Origin: Erinaceus europaeus
Taxonomy: Eukaryota; Chordata; Mammalia; Eulipotyphla; Erinaceidae
Assembly (NCBI RefSeq): GCF_950295315.1
Contig: NC_080176.1
Location: 34,003,006 to 34,067,005 of the forward strand
Length of the DNA: 64,000 bases
Direction: 5' to 3'
Every line of letters starts with the position of its first letter. Position 1 is the stretch's first letter. This document shows, piece after piece, positions 54,500 to 64,000 of this stretch. The translations under genes were made by a program, and so were the position numbers. The notes under the pieces were generated by a model that had not been told where the DNA came from, did not search any database, and saw only the letters and a list, made by a program, of their open reading frames with translations.

Positions 54500-54590
54500 T
54501 GTTTACTGATGAACCACCAATTCCCACTATACCATCTGGCTCACAGTAGGTGCTCAATAAATATTTGTCGGCTAAAGGATAAATAGCAGA
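54500..54590 (+). mobile_element. MIR or L2 3' fragment
   Basis: GGCTCACAGTAGGTGCTCAA followed by TAAATATTTGTCGGCTAAAG is the usual 3' end of ancient MIR/L2 elements. Confidence 0.65.
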
Positions 54591-54752
54591 GTCCTATAAC
54601 ATTAGTGTAAGGTCCTCAAAAGACAGTGGCAAATTTACCTTCACATCTGAGAGTATAGTCTGCTTAGGACTCAACAAATGGTCCTTGAAGTACACTGTAG
54701 GAAAACAGCACTATGATTTTACTCTGAGGCTGCTCACTGTTCTCAGGTGTGT

Positions 54753-54890
54753 CCTCTCTCTCTCTCTCTCTTCTCTCTCTTCTCTCCTCTCTCCTCTCCT
54801 CTCCTCTCCTCTCCTCTCCTCTCCTCTCCTCTCCTCTCCTCTCCTCTCCTCTCCTCTCCTCTCCTCTCCTCTCCTCTCTCCACCGCTCTC
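54753..54890. repeat. (CT)n then (CTCTC)n tract
   Basis: A CT run gives way to about 20 perfect copies of the pentamer CTCTC (CTCTCCTCTCC...) at 54788-54880. Confidence 0.97.
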
Positions 54891-54924
54891 TCTCTTCCTC
54901 ATAGAAAAGATCTATTTATTTATT

Positions 54925-55045
54925 TGCAGCCTCGGAGGTGATTAGTGTATAAGTGTGGGACTCTCAAGCATGAGGCCATGAGTTCAATCCCCAGCAGTAC
55001 TCTGGTTCTTTTTCTTCCTCTCTAATTAGTAAATGAAAACTTTTA
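54925..55045 (+). mobile_element. SINE type 2
   Basis: Forward copy, with GCCTCGGAGGTGATTAGTG head and CATGAGTTCAATCCCCAGC. Confidence 0.78.
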
Positions 55046-55175
55046 AAAATGATTCATTTATCTATGAGTGAGAACCAGAGCATCACTGTGGCATATGCAA
55101 TGTGGGGGATCAAATTCAGGACCTAGTCCTTGAGAGTACAGCACTTTATCCATTGTGCCACTTCCCAGGTCTAAG
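55046..55175 (-). mobile_element. SINE type 2
   Basis: Reverse copy abutting the previous forward one, so the pair could form a long hairpin in RNA. GATCAAATTCAGGACCTAG, CATTGTGCCACTTCCCAGG. Confidence 0.8.
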
Positions 55176-55242
55176 TTGCTTTTTCATTCTTGCCTTTTTC
55201 ATCTCTCCAACTCTGTAGTCCTTGTGAAAGGTTGGATTTTTC

Positions 55243-55525
55243 TTTTATTTGTTTATTTATTCATTCCATTTTTGTTGCCCTTTTTATTGTAGTTATTATT
55301 GTTGATGTCATTGTTGTTGGATAGGAGAGACAGAGAGAAATCGAGAGAGGAGGGGAAGACAAAGAGGAGGACAGAAAGATAGATACCTGCAGACCTGCTT
55401 CACCACTTGTGAAGCGACTCCCCTGCAGGTGGGGAGCCGGGGGCTCAAACCAGGATCCTTTTGCCGGTCCTTGTGCTTTGCACCACCTGCGCTTAACCCA
55501 CTGCTCTACTACCCAACTCCCTTAC
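55243..55525 (-). mobile_element. SINE type 1
   Basis: Reverse copy with exact target duplication AGGTTGGATTTTTC at 55229-55242 and 55526-55539. Confidence 0.95.
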
Positions 55526-55539
55526 AGGTTGGATTTTTC

Positions 55540-55937
55540 AAAAGTAAACAAATAAACCCAAACACATACAAAAAAATCTCATCAGCTTTAACTTCTTGTG
55601 AGCTTAGATTATAGTCACAAAGTGAACTTGATATACCAGGTTTCTACTTACTATCTTCTTCATATATACCAATTCTCATAGTGAGTTTGATAACAATGGA
55701 TTCCTTCTTGATATTGACCTAACTATAAGTCAACTTCGCCTTTCTATCAATATGCCATGGTTACCTAAAATAAAATCACATTGACTAAATATAATTTATT
55801 ACGTCTACATTGTGTGCAAAAATAAGCTGAAGAAGCACAGTGGTAACTGAGAAAGTCAGGTTCCCTGTCCATGTAGTACACAATTTTCCATGTATCTTTA
55901 AAGGTCAGAGACTAAAAATTTCAATATTAAAACATTT
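55540..55937. other. Unique stretch
   Basis: AT-rich DNA without recognised signals. Confidence 0.4.
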
Positions 55938-55951
55938 AAAAAATATTCTGG

Positions 55952-56239
55952 GGAGTCGTGCGGTAGCGCAGCGGGTTCAGCGCAGGTGGCGCAAAGCACA
56001 AGGAGCACAAGGACCGGAGGAAGGATCCCGGTTTGAGCCCCGGCTCCCCACCTGCAGGGGAGTCGCTTCACAGGCTGTGAAGCAGGTCTGCAGGTGTCTG
56101 TCTTTCACTCCCCCTCTCTGTCTTCCCCTCCTCTCCCCATTTCTCTCTGTCCTATCCAACAACGATGACATCAATAATAACTACAACAATAAAACAAGGA
56201 CAACAAAAGGGAATAAATAAATAAATATAAAAAAATTAA
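55952..56239 (+). mobile_element. SINE type 1, young
   Basis: Close to the consensus head (GGAGTCGTGCGGTAGCGCAG) with a 10-base tandem duplication of AAGGAGCACA. Exact target duplication AAAAAATATTCTGG at 55938-55951 and 56240-56253. Confidence 0.95.
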
Positions 56240-56253
56240 AAAAAATATTCTGG

Positions 56254-56395
56254 AGTCTGGGAGATAGTGTAATGGTTGTGCAAAAAGACTTCTATGTCTG
56301 AGATTACCAAATCCCAGGTTCAGTAATGGGCACCACCATATGTCAGAGCTGAACAGTGCTTTTGTAAATAAATACATTAAAAATATATACTTTAA
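56254..56395 (+). mobile_element. SINE type 3
   Basis: Forward copy: GTCTGGGAGATAGTGTAATG, CATATGTCAGAGCTGAACAG, short A-rich tail. Confidence 0.82.
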
Positions 56396-56980
56396 ATGAA
56401 AAAATTGGCTGTTAGTCCCTATAGGGGGCAAAGTGGTTTTTTAAATAAAACAGTGGAGGAGGAGAGAAGACAAGTCACACCTTCAAGAAATCTCTTTTGC
56501 TAATCACAATTGAATCATACTTCCCTTAAACTGCTTTCTGGTGATTGCAGACTTCTAGTCAATTCCCTCTTTGTAAAACAAAACAGGAGAATACACATTT
56601 CACTTCTTTAAAAAAAATCGATCAAGCAAATAAACTGTACAGTCCTAGAGGTCATATGAGGTCTTTAATTTATCTACTATAATTGAAACAAAAAATACAA
56701 TAAAACATGATAGTACAATAACAGTATTTGGTTACCAGTTTGCTCAGCCCAGGCACCCCCATAGTGCTCAGGAACAAGCTGAGTTACCTGGAGTTAGTAG
56801 ACTTGCTCCAGAAACACTAAAAATAGATAAAAATTTCTTTATCTAGATTCTTTTTGCCACACCCAACATCAAGCTGCTTCTAGAATGAGCAATCCAACTC
56901 ATAAAGAAGCCTAGTTGCTGGCGTCTGGTAGCAATGACACTTAAAAAAAAAAAAAAAAGAAAGAAAAAGAAAGAGAAAAA
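56396..56980. other. Unique stretch
   Basis: No repeat or exon recognised up to the A-rich run at 56940-56982. Confidence 0.4.
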
Positions 56981-56982
56981 AG

Positions 56983-57290
56983 GGAGTCAGGAGGTAGTGC
57001 AGCGGGTTATGCGCACGTGGCACGGGGTAAGGATCCCGGTTCGAGCCCCTGGCTCCTCACCTGAGGGGAGTTGCTTCACTGGCAGTGAAGCAGGTCTACA
57101 GGTATCTATCTTTCTCCTTCTGTCTTCCCCTCCTCTCTCCACTTCTCTCTGTCCTATCCGACAACAATGACATCAACAACAACAATAATAATAACCACAA
57201 CAACGATTTAAAAAAGAAAGAGCAACAAAAGGGAAAAAAATAGCCTCTAGGAGCAGTGAATTCGTGGTGCAGGCACCGAGCCCCGGCAAA
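56983..57290 (+). mobile_element. SINE type 1, long subtype
   Basis: Forward copy, GGGAGTCAGGAGGTAGTGCA to the 3' block GGTGCAGGCACCGAGCCCCG. It is the last element before the CpG island. Confidence 0.93.
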
Positions 57291-57399
57291 AAAGAAAAAA
57301 GAAAAATGGAAAAGAAAGAGCTACATCTCTAAGAGAGAGAGAAGAAAAAAACAAGACAAAGAAACCCCAAAACGCCAGGCATGAAAACTGGAGCCAAAT

Positions 57400-59150
57400 C
57401 GGTCACAATCTGATCACAGCACGTCACTGAGAACGTTGGTTCCAGCAGTGCCCACAGGCCCAGGACCCGGTACAAGTAGCGGTTTGGGGTCTGGGGGAGG
57501 CTGCCTGGGAGTTGGGCGAGCGAGTCCTTGAGCGGCCTGCCCGGAGACCGGAGGGAGAGCTCACCTCGCCCGCGAGAAGCGGGAGTCTGACCCCAGTGCT
57601 AGCATTTGTTTGGTTTTGTCCCCGTCCTCCCTCCGCTCTACCTTTTTTAATGCAAAAGGCCAAAGGTTTTTGGCCCACCATTACCCAGGCTGAGTTCATG
57701 CTTAGGGCCTGTCACTGTTGTCCAGTGGACAAGAGAAATCATCCGCTGTGAAAAACAGTGGACTAAGCCTCCTCCCTCTGTGTCTGTGTCTGTCTCTCGG
57801 GCTGCGCGCGTAAACCTCACAGGGGATGGGGGTGGTCGCTCCTCTTCCCAAGGACCTTTTCTTCACTACCACTCTCCATACCCCGGGCCCACACATCCTG
57901 TGTGCAGGGGGCTGGGAAATGGCTCGAGCACAGCGGACTGCCGGCTGCAGTCTGGGTGTGGGTGCCGGCGCGTGGGTCTGAACACGGAGCCCGCAGCCTC
58001 AGGGAGCCAGGGCGCTCGGAGCCACTCTTGGCGGGCGCGGAGGCCGAGTGAGGCCGGGAGGCGGAGTGGGGGAGGGGATCCGCGGGCCCCTGCAGCTGAG
58101 GTTGTGGGGAAGCGGGAGGGGCAGCACCTGAGGAATCCGCCTCCGGCCGCGGCGGCCGCGCCTCGCTCCGCCCCGGGGAACTGAGCGCTGCGAGCGCGCC
58201 CGCCAGAGACGCCAGCCGGCGGCGGCGCTAGCACCTCGGCTGGGCGGGGCGGGGCGGCGCGGCGCGGCGCGGCGCGGAGCGGAGCGGCCCCAGCGAGCGA
58301 GCTAGGGAGCGAGCGCAGCGCTGGGACTCGGACTGGGGCTGGGGATCGAGCCCCGGCGAGGCGAGGCGAGGCGAGGCGAGGGCCACCTTCTGGTCCTCCG
58401 CTTTCGCGCCCCGCCAGCGCCAGGGCCAGGGCCTGCGCCAGGTGAGCGACTGCGGGGACTGCGGGACCCGGGTGCGGGAGGCGGGGAGCCGAGCGGAGAG
58501 AGTAGAGGTCGCGAGCCGGGCGCGAGTGCTCGCCTCTGCCCGGCAGGAGCTGCCCTTTGGCGTGCTGTGGACACGCTACCTGCGTGGGGAAAGGCTGTGC
58601 CTGATTTTTTTCTTTATTATTACTATTTTTTTCCTGGATGGAAGGAGGGCGGGATGGGGGTTGAGCGCGAGCGTGTTTCCGTGGCGGGGGCAGCGCCGGT
58701 GCCAGCCCTCGGTCCCAAGCCCTGTATCTTCCCGCCGCTTCGCGTAGCCCCCTCAGGGCTCCCAGCCGGTGATCGGCGTCCGGAGGCCAAAGGCCTGTCA
58801 TCCCCGACTCTAGCCGCTGCCTTTGTGGCGGGAGCCCGGGGAGGCGGGCGGGCGGCAGGTAGGGCCGCAGAGGTGACTAGGAAGATGGAGAGGGCTCGGC
58901 TTGGGGAAACTGCGGGCGGCAGCGCGGCTGGGTTTATGCTCAGTGCCCATGGCTTATTTTCTGCACACCAGTGTCACTTTGTCCCCCGCACGCGCGTGTC
59001 TTTCGGCCACCAGCCCCTTCCCCTCCCCTGTGAGCGGCCGAGGACCTCTCCTTATGAATGAGACACAAAGGGCTGCGTTGACAGCCAGCCCTGACGCGGG
59101 GAGTGGGCGAGCTGAGCTGTGCGCCCTGGCGGGGCAGTGATAATGAGGCA
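57400..59150. promoter_or_regulatory. CpG island promoter
   Basis: A sharp rise in GC and CpG density, highest at 58130-58460. It contains GC boxes (GGGCGGGGCGGGGCGG at about 58239-58254; CTCCGCCCC at about 58168), short GGCGC (58255-58275) and GCGAG (58357-58380) runs, and no obvious TATA box. These are the marks of a dispersed-start CpG promoter. It holds no interspersed repeat, unlike the rest of the window. Transcription to the right is supported by the donor at 58442. Transcription to the left is possible but unsupported. Confidence 0.88.
58200..58441 (+). other. Probable noncoding first exon ending in a splice donor
   Basis: The region ends GGCCTGCGCCAG/GTGAGC, a near-perfect donor at 58441/58442. 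It contains no ATG, so it would be 5'-untranslated, with the start codon in a downstream exon outside the window or beyond my recognition. The left end is uncertain because start sites in such islands are spread. I cannot identify the gene. After 58442 the sequence loses CpG gradually and becomes AT-rich, as a first intron does. Confidence 0.6.
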
Positions 59151-61080
59151 CTCGGTTAAAGTACATCAGTACATCGGTTTGTCTCCCTAGCTCCATTAAA
59201 AGAAAATCATCTGTGTAGATTCTGTTTGTGGGCTTCTCAGTTCAATGAGGCTAGTGAGATCCCACAATTCATCCGCATGGCAACAGCTCTTGTCTCCTAC
59301 TGAGGGGCACGAGTCCGGGACAAACTTCTCAGTCGTGGTTTTCCCCTCTGAATGTGGTTGTTACAAGAGCCTCATGCCGGCCCCCTGTCCTCTTAAAACA
59401 GGAACCAAGTTTTAATTTCTACTGTTCACGTCATTACAGGACCCCTTCCCATTGAGATGGGAAATCCTATTTAGAATCCCCTTTTAAAATCTTCCACTTA
59501 AGTAAAGGGAAGAGCTTTTCTGCATACGATTTTTGAATGAAATATCTCTTTTTAAAGCCTCATTATTTTTGTACCTTTTCTTAAATTTAAACCTGGGGTT
59601 CTGCCTTGAGTTTTGTTTGTGATTGTGTTGGTTTTTTTTCTAACCAAGTCCTTCTATATGATCTCACAGATTGAATACTGAAGGTTTATTTAAATAGCAT
59701 TAAAGCATGCTTGGTTGAACAATATTTGGTAGTAAAATTGCCTTCATATAGCACGTTTTAAAAGGAGGTTTAGATGAACAAATATAAAAAAATAATATAC
59801 ATAGTGAAAAAAATGTCGAACAGCAGTGTAAAGTCAGCCTCTTTCTCCCATCCTATTCTCTCAATATCTTCCTCCTTAGTAGCAGTCACCGTTGCCAATT
59901 TCAGTCTTTCATAAGCCTATTGAGATGAAGTTACATTACAAAAATAAATGATGAATACAACCAAATATAAGTAAAAGTTGAATACATCAGTGATGAAGGC
60001 TATTACTTTGGTGTACACTTATGGCATTAGAAACTTTCACTTGACATAAGGTCAGTTAAAGTGCTTAAACTTTACAAGTATTCAATGGAAATCATACTCA
60101 CCAACCTCCTAATTTCATCATCTTTGTTGAATATTTCTTCCATCTTGGAATTCTTTATGAACTAGAGAGAGAGAACTATAGACTATGAGCTAGTGTAGTG
60201 CATATCTGAAGACATTGAAAGGACATCTGTATACTCTTATTGGCATGACAACATACAACTTTCAGTGGTAAGGGAGAAACACAAAGGTCAAGTTTAAGGA
60301 ATTTGGTCACATCTTTTAATTTTAGGCCTAGATTTGCCATATACTAGCTAAATCAACTTTTTTTTTGAAGGGGTATGGTACTTTTGTTTCCCCTTAGTCA
60401 AATAAAGGAATTGAATTATTTAGTTTCTGAGAGTCCTTCTAATCCCCACATTCCATGTTTAAAATAGTTCTTCAGGTCTCCTAGTACTGACTAAAGAATA
60501 CCCTGTTGGACCTGTGTGTATTAGAAGGTAGCCCCTCCCCCAAAAAAATCCCAAATGATACATTTATAAAAGGGAAGTTGGAGAAATTTAAGCAACATCC
60601 CCACTCTTCAAGAGATTGACATTCCCATTCTTAAAGAGATTGAAATCTTTGGGAAATAGCCACTTCACTTTCCTACAGTGTATCTGCTTGTGCTACCAAT
60701 ACAGAACCAACCCCTGTGTTGAATGGCCTCACCAAGGAGAGTGAATTCTCAGCTCATTGGGCCATTTTTAGGGAAATTGCTGCAGCCAAATAGTTTCTAT
60801 CTTTGAGATAGTGAAAATAGTGTTTACTTGGCTACTTCAAAAGAACAAGACATAATTTAATTAGCAACTTAAAAGTATTTAGATCAGTATTGCAGTTTCT
60901 TGAAGAAATCAGTTTCTTGAAGTCAAGAAATTTTAGTTACTTTGTATTTACCGAGAGGTTATGCTTTTGGTAGAAAACTTTTCTAAGCTCTAAAACACCT
61001 GCAACCTCTGGGCTAATGATTTCTTGGTGTGTGCAGGGAGTTGAGGAGTGATTGCAAGGCTACGAGAAAGTAAAAAAAAA
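59151..61080 (+). other. Repeat-free presumed first intron
   Basis: About 1.9 kb with no recognised transposon, unusual for this window. Such stretches near promoters often hold regulatory elements. I find no confident exon; an AG followed by an open stretch at 60686 is too weak. Confidence 0.45.
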
Positions 61081-61104
61081 AAAAAAAGTGGGGGTGCGGT
61101 GACA

Positions 61105-61365
61105 GGGAGGTGGGGGCGGGGGAGGTGGGGCAGTGGTGCGCCAGGTTGAACATTCATGTTATTATCAAGTGCCTGGGTCCAAGCCCCTGCTCATTTGCAG
61201 GGAGGGACACAGCAGTGAAGCAAGTCTGCAGGTGTCTTTCTCCCTCTATCTTCTCCCCAACCCCAATTTTTCTTTGTCCAATTAAAAAAATATATAAAAC
61301 GTGGCCACTGGGTCCATAGTATTAGGATCAAGAGTCCCAGCGATAATCCTGGTGGGAATAATAAA
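61105..61365 (+). mobile_element. SINE type 1, older subtype
   Basis: GGTGGGGCAGTGGTGCGCCA, GTGCCTGGGTCCAAGCCCC, GCAGTGAAGCAAGTCTGC, then AATCCTGGTGGG. Confidence 0.82.
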
Positions 61366-61487
61366 AATAAAGTTAAAAAATAATCAGCTGATTTTAGTTA
61401 TTATATATTATTTCAACTAAGGAATTTTAAACGTACATTCACTGTAAGTTGTCAAGAAAATTTTGTATTTTGTGGCATTTAAAGCTT

Positions 61488-61665
61488 AGGGGGGTTGGCA
61501 GGTGGTAGCGAGCCTACTGGGTTCAAGCCCCGGTCCCCACCTGCAGGGGGAAGGTCAGCTTTTTGAACAGTGAAGCAGTGCTGTAGGTATCTCTCTCTCA
61601 CTCTCTCGCCTTTCCCTCTCCATTTCTCTCGGTCCTAATCAATTAAATACAATATTTTAAAAAGA
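61488..61665 (+). mobile_element. SINE type 1, older short subtype
   Basis: Exact target duplication CATTTAAAGCTT at 61476-61487 and 61666-61677. Contains GGGTTCAAGCCCCGGTCCCC. Confidence 0.93.
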
Positions 61666-61689
61666 CATTTAAAGCTTCACATTAAGTTT

Positions 61690-61830
61690 ATTACATATGA
61701 ATTTTCACATGAGAAAGAGGAAAGAGAAACCAGAACCGTAGGCTGGTGGTACATGTGGTACATCAAACCAGGACACTCATACGTGCAACTCTAATGCTCT
61801 CTACCAGTTGAACTATTTCTCCAAGTGCTA
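61690..61830 (-). mobile_element. Decayed SINE type 2
   Basis: GAGAAAGAGGAAAGAGAAAC, GGTACATGTGGTACATCAAA, GTTGAACTATTTCTCCAAG. Confidence 0.6.
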
Positions 61831-61907
61831 AAGGTTCACTCATACTTTAAGAAACTTCAAAATATTAGTTTTGTTTCTTTAAATAAACATACTTTAAGAC
61901 TGAAATC

Positions 61908-62170
61908 GGACCAGTCAATGGCACAACCAGTTGAGTGCACACATTACCATGATCAAAGACCTGGGTCCAAACCCTGGGTCCCCACCTGTGGTACAAGGAA
62001 GAAGCTTCAGAAGTGGTGAATCAGTGCTGCAGCCATCTCTCTTTCTCTTCCCTTCTCCCCTCTCAATTTTTCTGTGAACTATAAAATAAAAAGAAAGAAG
62101 AGGGAAAAAAGAAAAAAAGGAAAAGAATGTCCACCAGGAATGGTGAATTTGTTGAATAGGCACCAAGACA
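61908..62170 (+). mobile_element. SINE type 1, older subtype
   Basis: CGGACCAGTCAATGGCACAA, AGACCTGGGTCCAAACCC, CACCTGTGGTACAAGGAAG and 3' block CACCAGGAATGGTGAA. Confidence 0.82.
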
Positions 62171-62399
62171 AATAAATAAACTTCAGAACTACCAATAAAA
62201 ATATTATATATTTTGATTAAGCCAATTAACACGATTGGGATAAGAATGTGACCTGATAAATAGATTTCTGTGGGTACATAGAATAATCCTGATTGACAAA
62301 AGCAAATGAAAATTGAGTACTAGCATTGAAAGTCTCTAAAATTGAATACTTTTTTTTCCCAGTTTTCTTCTCAGTATCACACTATGAGTATTTTTTTAC

Positions 62400-62560
62400 A
62401 TTATTATTATTGTTATTTTATAGAGACAGAACTACAGAGAGTTAGGAAGAGAGTGAAAGAGATCACAGTACTAAAGCTTGCTTGACTGGACTCATACCTG
62501 GGTCATGAACATGGCAAAACAACACATTATCCAAGTGAGCTATTTTGCCAATCCAGAATA
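62400..62560 (-). mobile_element. Diverged SINE, minor type
   Basis: TTATTTTATAGAGACAGAAC, CATACCTGGGTCATGAACAT, AAGTGAGCTATTTTGCC. The same minor type as 44676-44776. Confidence 0.62.
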
Positions 62561-62704
62561 TTTATTTTGTAAATATCTTATGCTGTAAATAATTTTGCTT
62601 CAATTTTTCATAAATATTTTTCTGTATAATAATTTACTCAATTAATGTATGTAGTTTATTAGCCCTCTGCTATTTGGGGGATTTTTTCAGTATTTTAAAA
62701 ATAT

Positions 62705-63180
62705 AGAATGCTGAGAGTATAGACTGACCTGCCAATATCCATGTCCAATGGAGAAGCAATTACAGAAGCCAGAACCCCCACTTTCTGTACCCCAAAAAGA
62801 ATTTTGATCCATACTTCCAGAGAGGGAGAAATGTCAGGGAAAGATGAGCAGAGGGCTCTGAATTCCAATTTCATCAGGACCCTGAAAGAGAAGAGGAAAA
62901 AAGGATACTTGGAAGTAGTAAAGAGGGGGAGGTGTGACTTAGAAAAGAAGGCCAAAAAAGAGAGAGAGAGAGAGAGAAGGCAAGACCATAGAAAAATATG
63001 GACAAAATAATAATGATAATATTGTATTTATACTTATAGAAGTAATGGTCAACCCATAGTTGTGATCTTAGGAGAACTACTGCAGTTTTCAATGCAGAGA
63101 ATGGGGATGTGGAGGTCTGGTGGTGGGAAAAGCCATCTTATACTTTTTAAAATTAATATTAAGTCACTAATAAAAATATA
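62705..63180 (+). mobile_element. RepA, diverged, with a GA-rich insertion
   Basis: GACTGACCTGCCAATATCCA, GCAATTACAGAAGCCAGAAC and the end TCTGGTGGTGGGAAAAGCC match RepA. The stretch 62865-63085 between them is not RepA and is purine-rich. Confidence 0.68.
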
Positions 63181-63228
63181 GAATGAACATCTCATGAATG
63201 AAATTTTATTTCTTTTTAAAACTTTCTT

Positions 63229-63513
63229 TTTTAAATTTTTATTTATTCCCTTTTTGTTGCTCTTTTTGTTTTATTGTTGTGGTTATTGCTGTTCTTATTG
63301 ATGTCGTCATTGTAGGATAGGACAGAGAGGAATCGAGAGAGGAGGGGAAGACAGAGAGGGGGTGAGAAACATAGACACCTACAGACCTGCTTCACCGCCT
63401 GTGAAATGACTCCCCTTCAGGTGGGGAGCCAGGGGCTTGAACCGGGATCCTTACGCTGGTTCTTCCGCTTGGCGCCACCTGCGCTTAACCCGTTGCACTA
63501 CCACCTGACTCCC
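63229..63513 (-). mobile_element. SINE type 1
   Basis: Reverse copy with exact target duplication TTTAAAACTTTCTT at 63215-63228 and 63514-63527. Confidence 0.95.
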
Positions 63514-63527
63514 TTTAAAACTTTCTT

Positions 63528-63705
63528 CAGAGGCAGTATAGTGTAGTTGCACCACATGGTTGGGCTCTAACATTAAAGTTTTGAGTTCCAAATGTAACTA
63601 TCACTTTTTGTAATTTTGGGAAAGTAACATTTTTCTCAGAACTTTAGCTTATTTTAAAACAGATATTGTAATAACATTCTACAGAGTTGCTAAGATGCAA
63701 AACCA
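63528..63705 (+). mobile_element. MIR
   Basis: AGGCAGTATAGTGTAGTTGC, then GGTTGGGCTCTAACATTAAA and TTTTGGGAAAGTAACATTT follow MIR with strong divergence. Confidence 0.7.
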
Positions 63706-63744
63706 TAACAAATTAAAGTACAAACATTGCATTTATTTATTTAT

Positions 63745-64000
63745 TTATTTATTTATTTTAAAAAAGGAGACATTAACAAAACCATAGGACAAGAGGGGTA
63801 CAACTCCATACAATTCCCACCACCAGATCTCTATATCCCATCCCCTCCCCTGATAGCTTTACTATTCTTTATCCCTCTGGGAGTATGGACCCAAGGTCAT
63901 TGTGGGATGCAGAAGGTGGAAGGTCTGGCTTCTGTAATTGCTTCCCTGATGAACATGGGCATTGACTGGTTGATCCATACTCCCAAGCCTGCCTCTCTCT
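63745..64000 (-). mobile_element. RepA, cut by the window end
   Basis: After a (TTTA)n run (63727-63759), reverse RepA runs from AAGGAGACATTAACAAAACC to TACTCCCAAGCCTGCCTCTC and continues past 64000. Confidence 0.88.

Noticed and set aside
54711..54941. Ser/Leu and Arg/Glu repeat frames
   Set aside because: They are translations of the CTCTC pentamer tract.
57866..58801. 311-codon open frame on the - strand of the CpG island
   Set aside because: Composition is Ala, Pro, Arg, Gly and Ser as expected from GC-rich DNA lacking stops; no domain, and it overlaps the promoter and donor on the other strand.
60686..60760. Possible exon after TTTCCTACAG
   Set aside because: The frame closes quickly and no good donor follows.
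1640..63513. tRNA genes suggested by A- and B-box-like words
   Set aside because: All are heads of SINEs with CT-rich bodies and A-rich tails; none folds into a complete tRNA with an acceptor stem by eye.
1..64000. CRISPR arrays, bacterial operons, phage or plasmid features
   Set aside because: The sequence is mammalian throughout. Direct repeats here are microsatellites, target duplications or transposon copies.

Overview
This window is mammalian nuclear DNA, almost certainly from a hedgehog (Erinaceidae, probably Erinaceus). Two independent signs support this. First, dozens of copies of tRNA-headed SINEs of the hedgehog type are present (head GGTTCGAGCCC, CCACCTGCAGGGGAGTCGC, then pyrimidine-rich and CAA/AAT-rich tails). 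Second, there are several copies of a non-LTR retrotransposon whose reverse transcriptase has a YADD box, a C-terminal Cys-His motif, no RNase H domain and a (GAA)n 3' end. This matches Vingi, a clade reported in mammals only from hedgehogs and suspected of horizontal transfer.

Layout. Bases 1-14,970 are AT-rich intergenic or intronic DNA with three solo LTRs (921, 6863, 10214), many SINEs, a truncated L1 carrying a nested 7SK retropseudogene (8037-9445), and one good candidate coding exon on the + strand (2358-2441). Bases 14,983-19,915 are a 5'-complete but internally deleted L1 on the - strand. Its ORF1 start appears fused in frame to the ORF2 reverse transcriptase, and it has two Vingi insertions. 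Bases 20,000-37,300 are a dense nest of L1 fragments, an unnamed 1.2-1.9 kb repeat (called RepA here), a class II-like endogenous retrovirus remnant (28560-30711), SINEs and three more Vingi insertions, one only 17 bp long. Bases 37,330-44,085 are one old L1 broken by five later insertions. Bases 44,090-57,300 are SINEs, simple repeats including a 640-bp CA/CT-rich satellite, and the longest Vingi copy (50678-52214).

Bases 57,400-59,150 are a CpG island with GC boxes, no obvious TATA box and a clear splice donor at 58441/58442. It looks like the promoter and noncoding first exon of a + strand gene whose coding exons lie beyond the window. I cannot name that gene. The rest (59,150-64,000) reads as its first intron.

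Nothing here forms an operon-like or enzymatic system. The biology is retrotransposition: L1 supplies machinery for SINEs, RepA and the 7SK copy, with target-site duplications of 11-15 bp, while Vingi copies itself with its own 3' end. Because insertions are nested, much of their relative age can be read directly. RepA and SINE type labels are mine. All family assignments were made by eye, without a database search.
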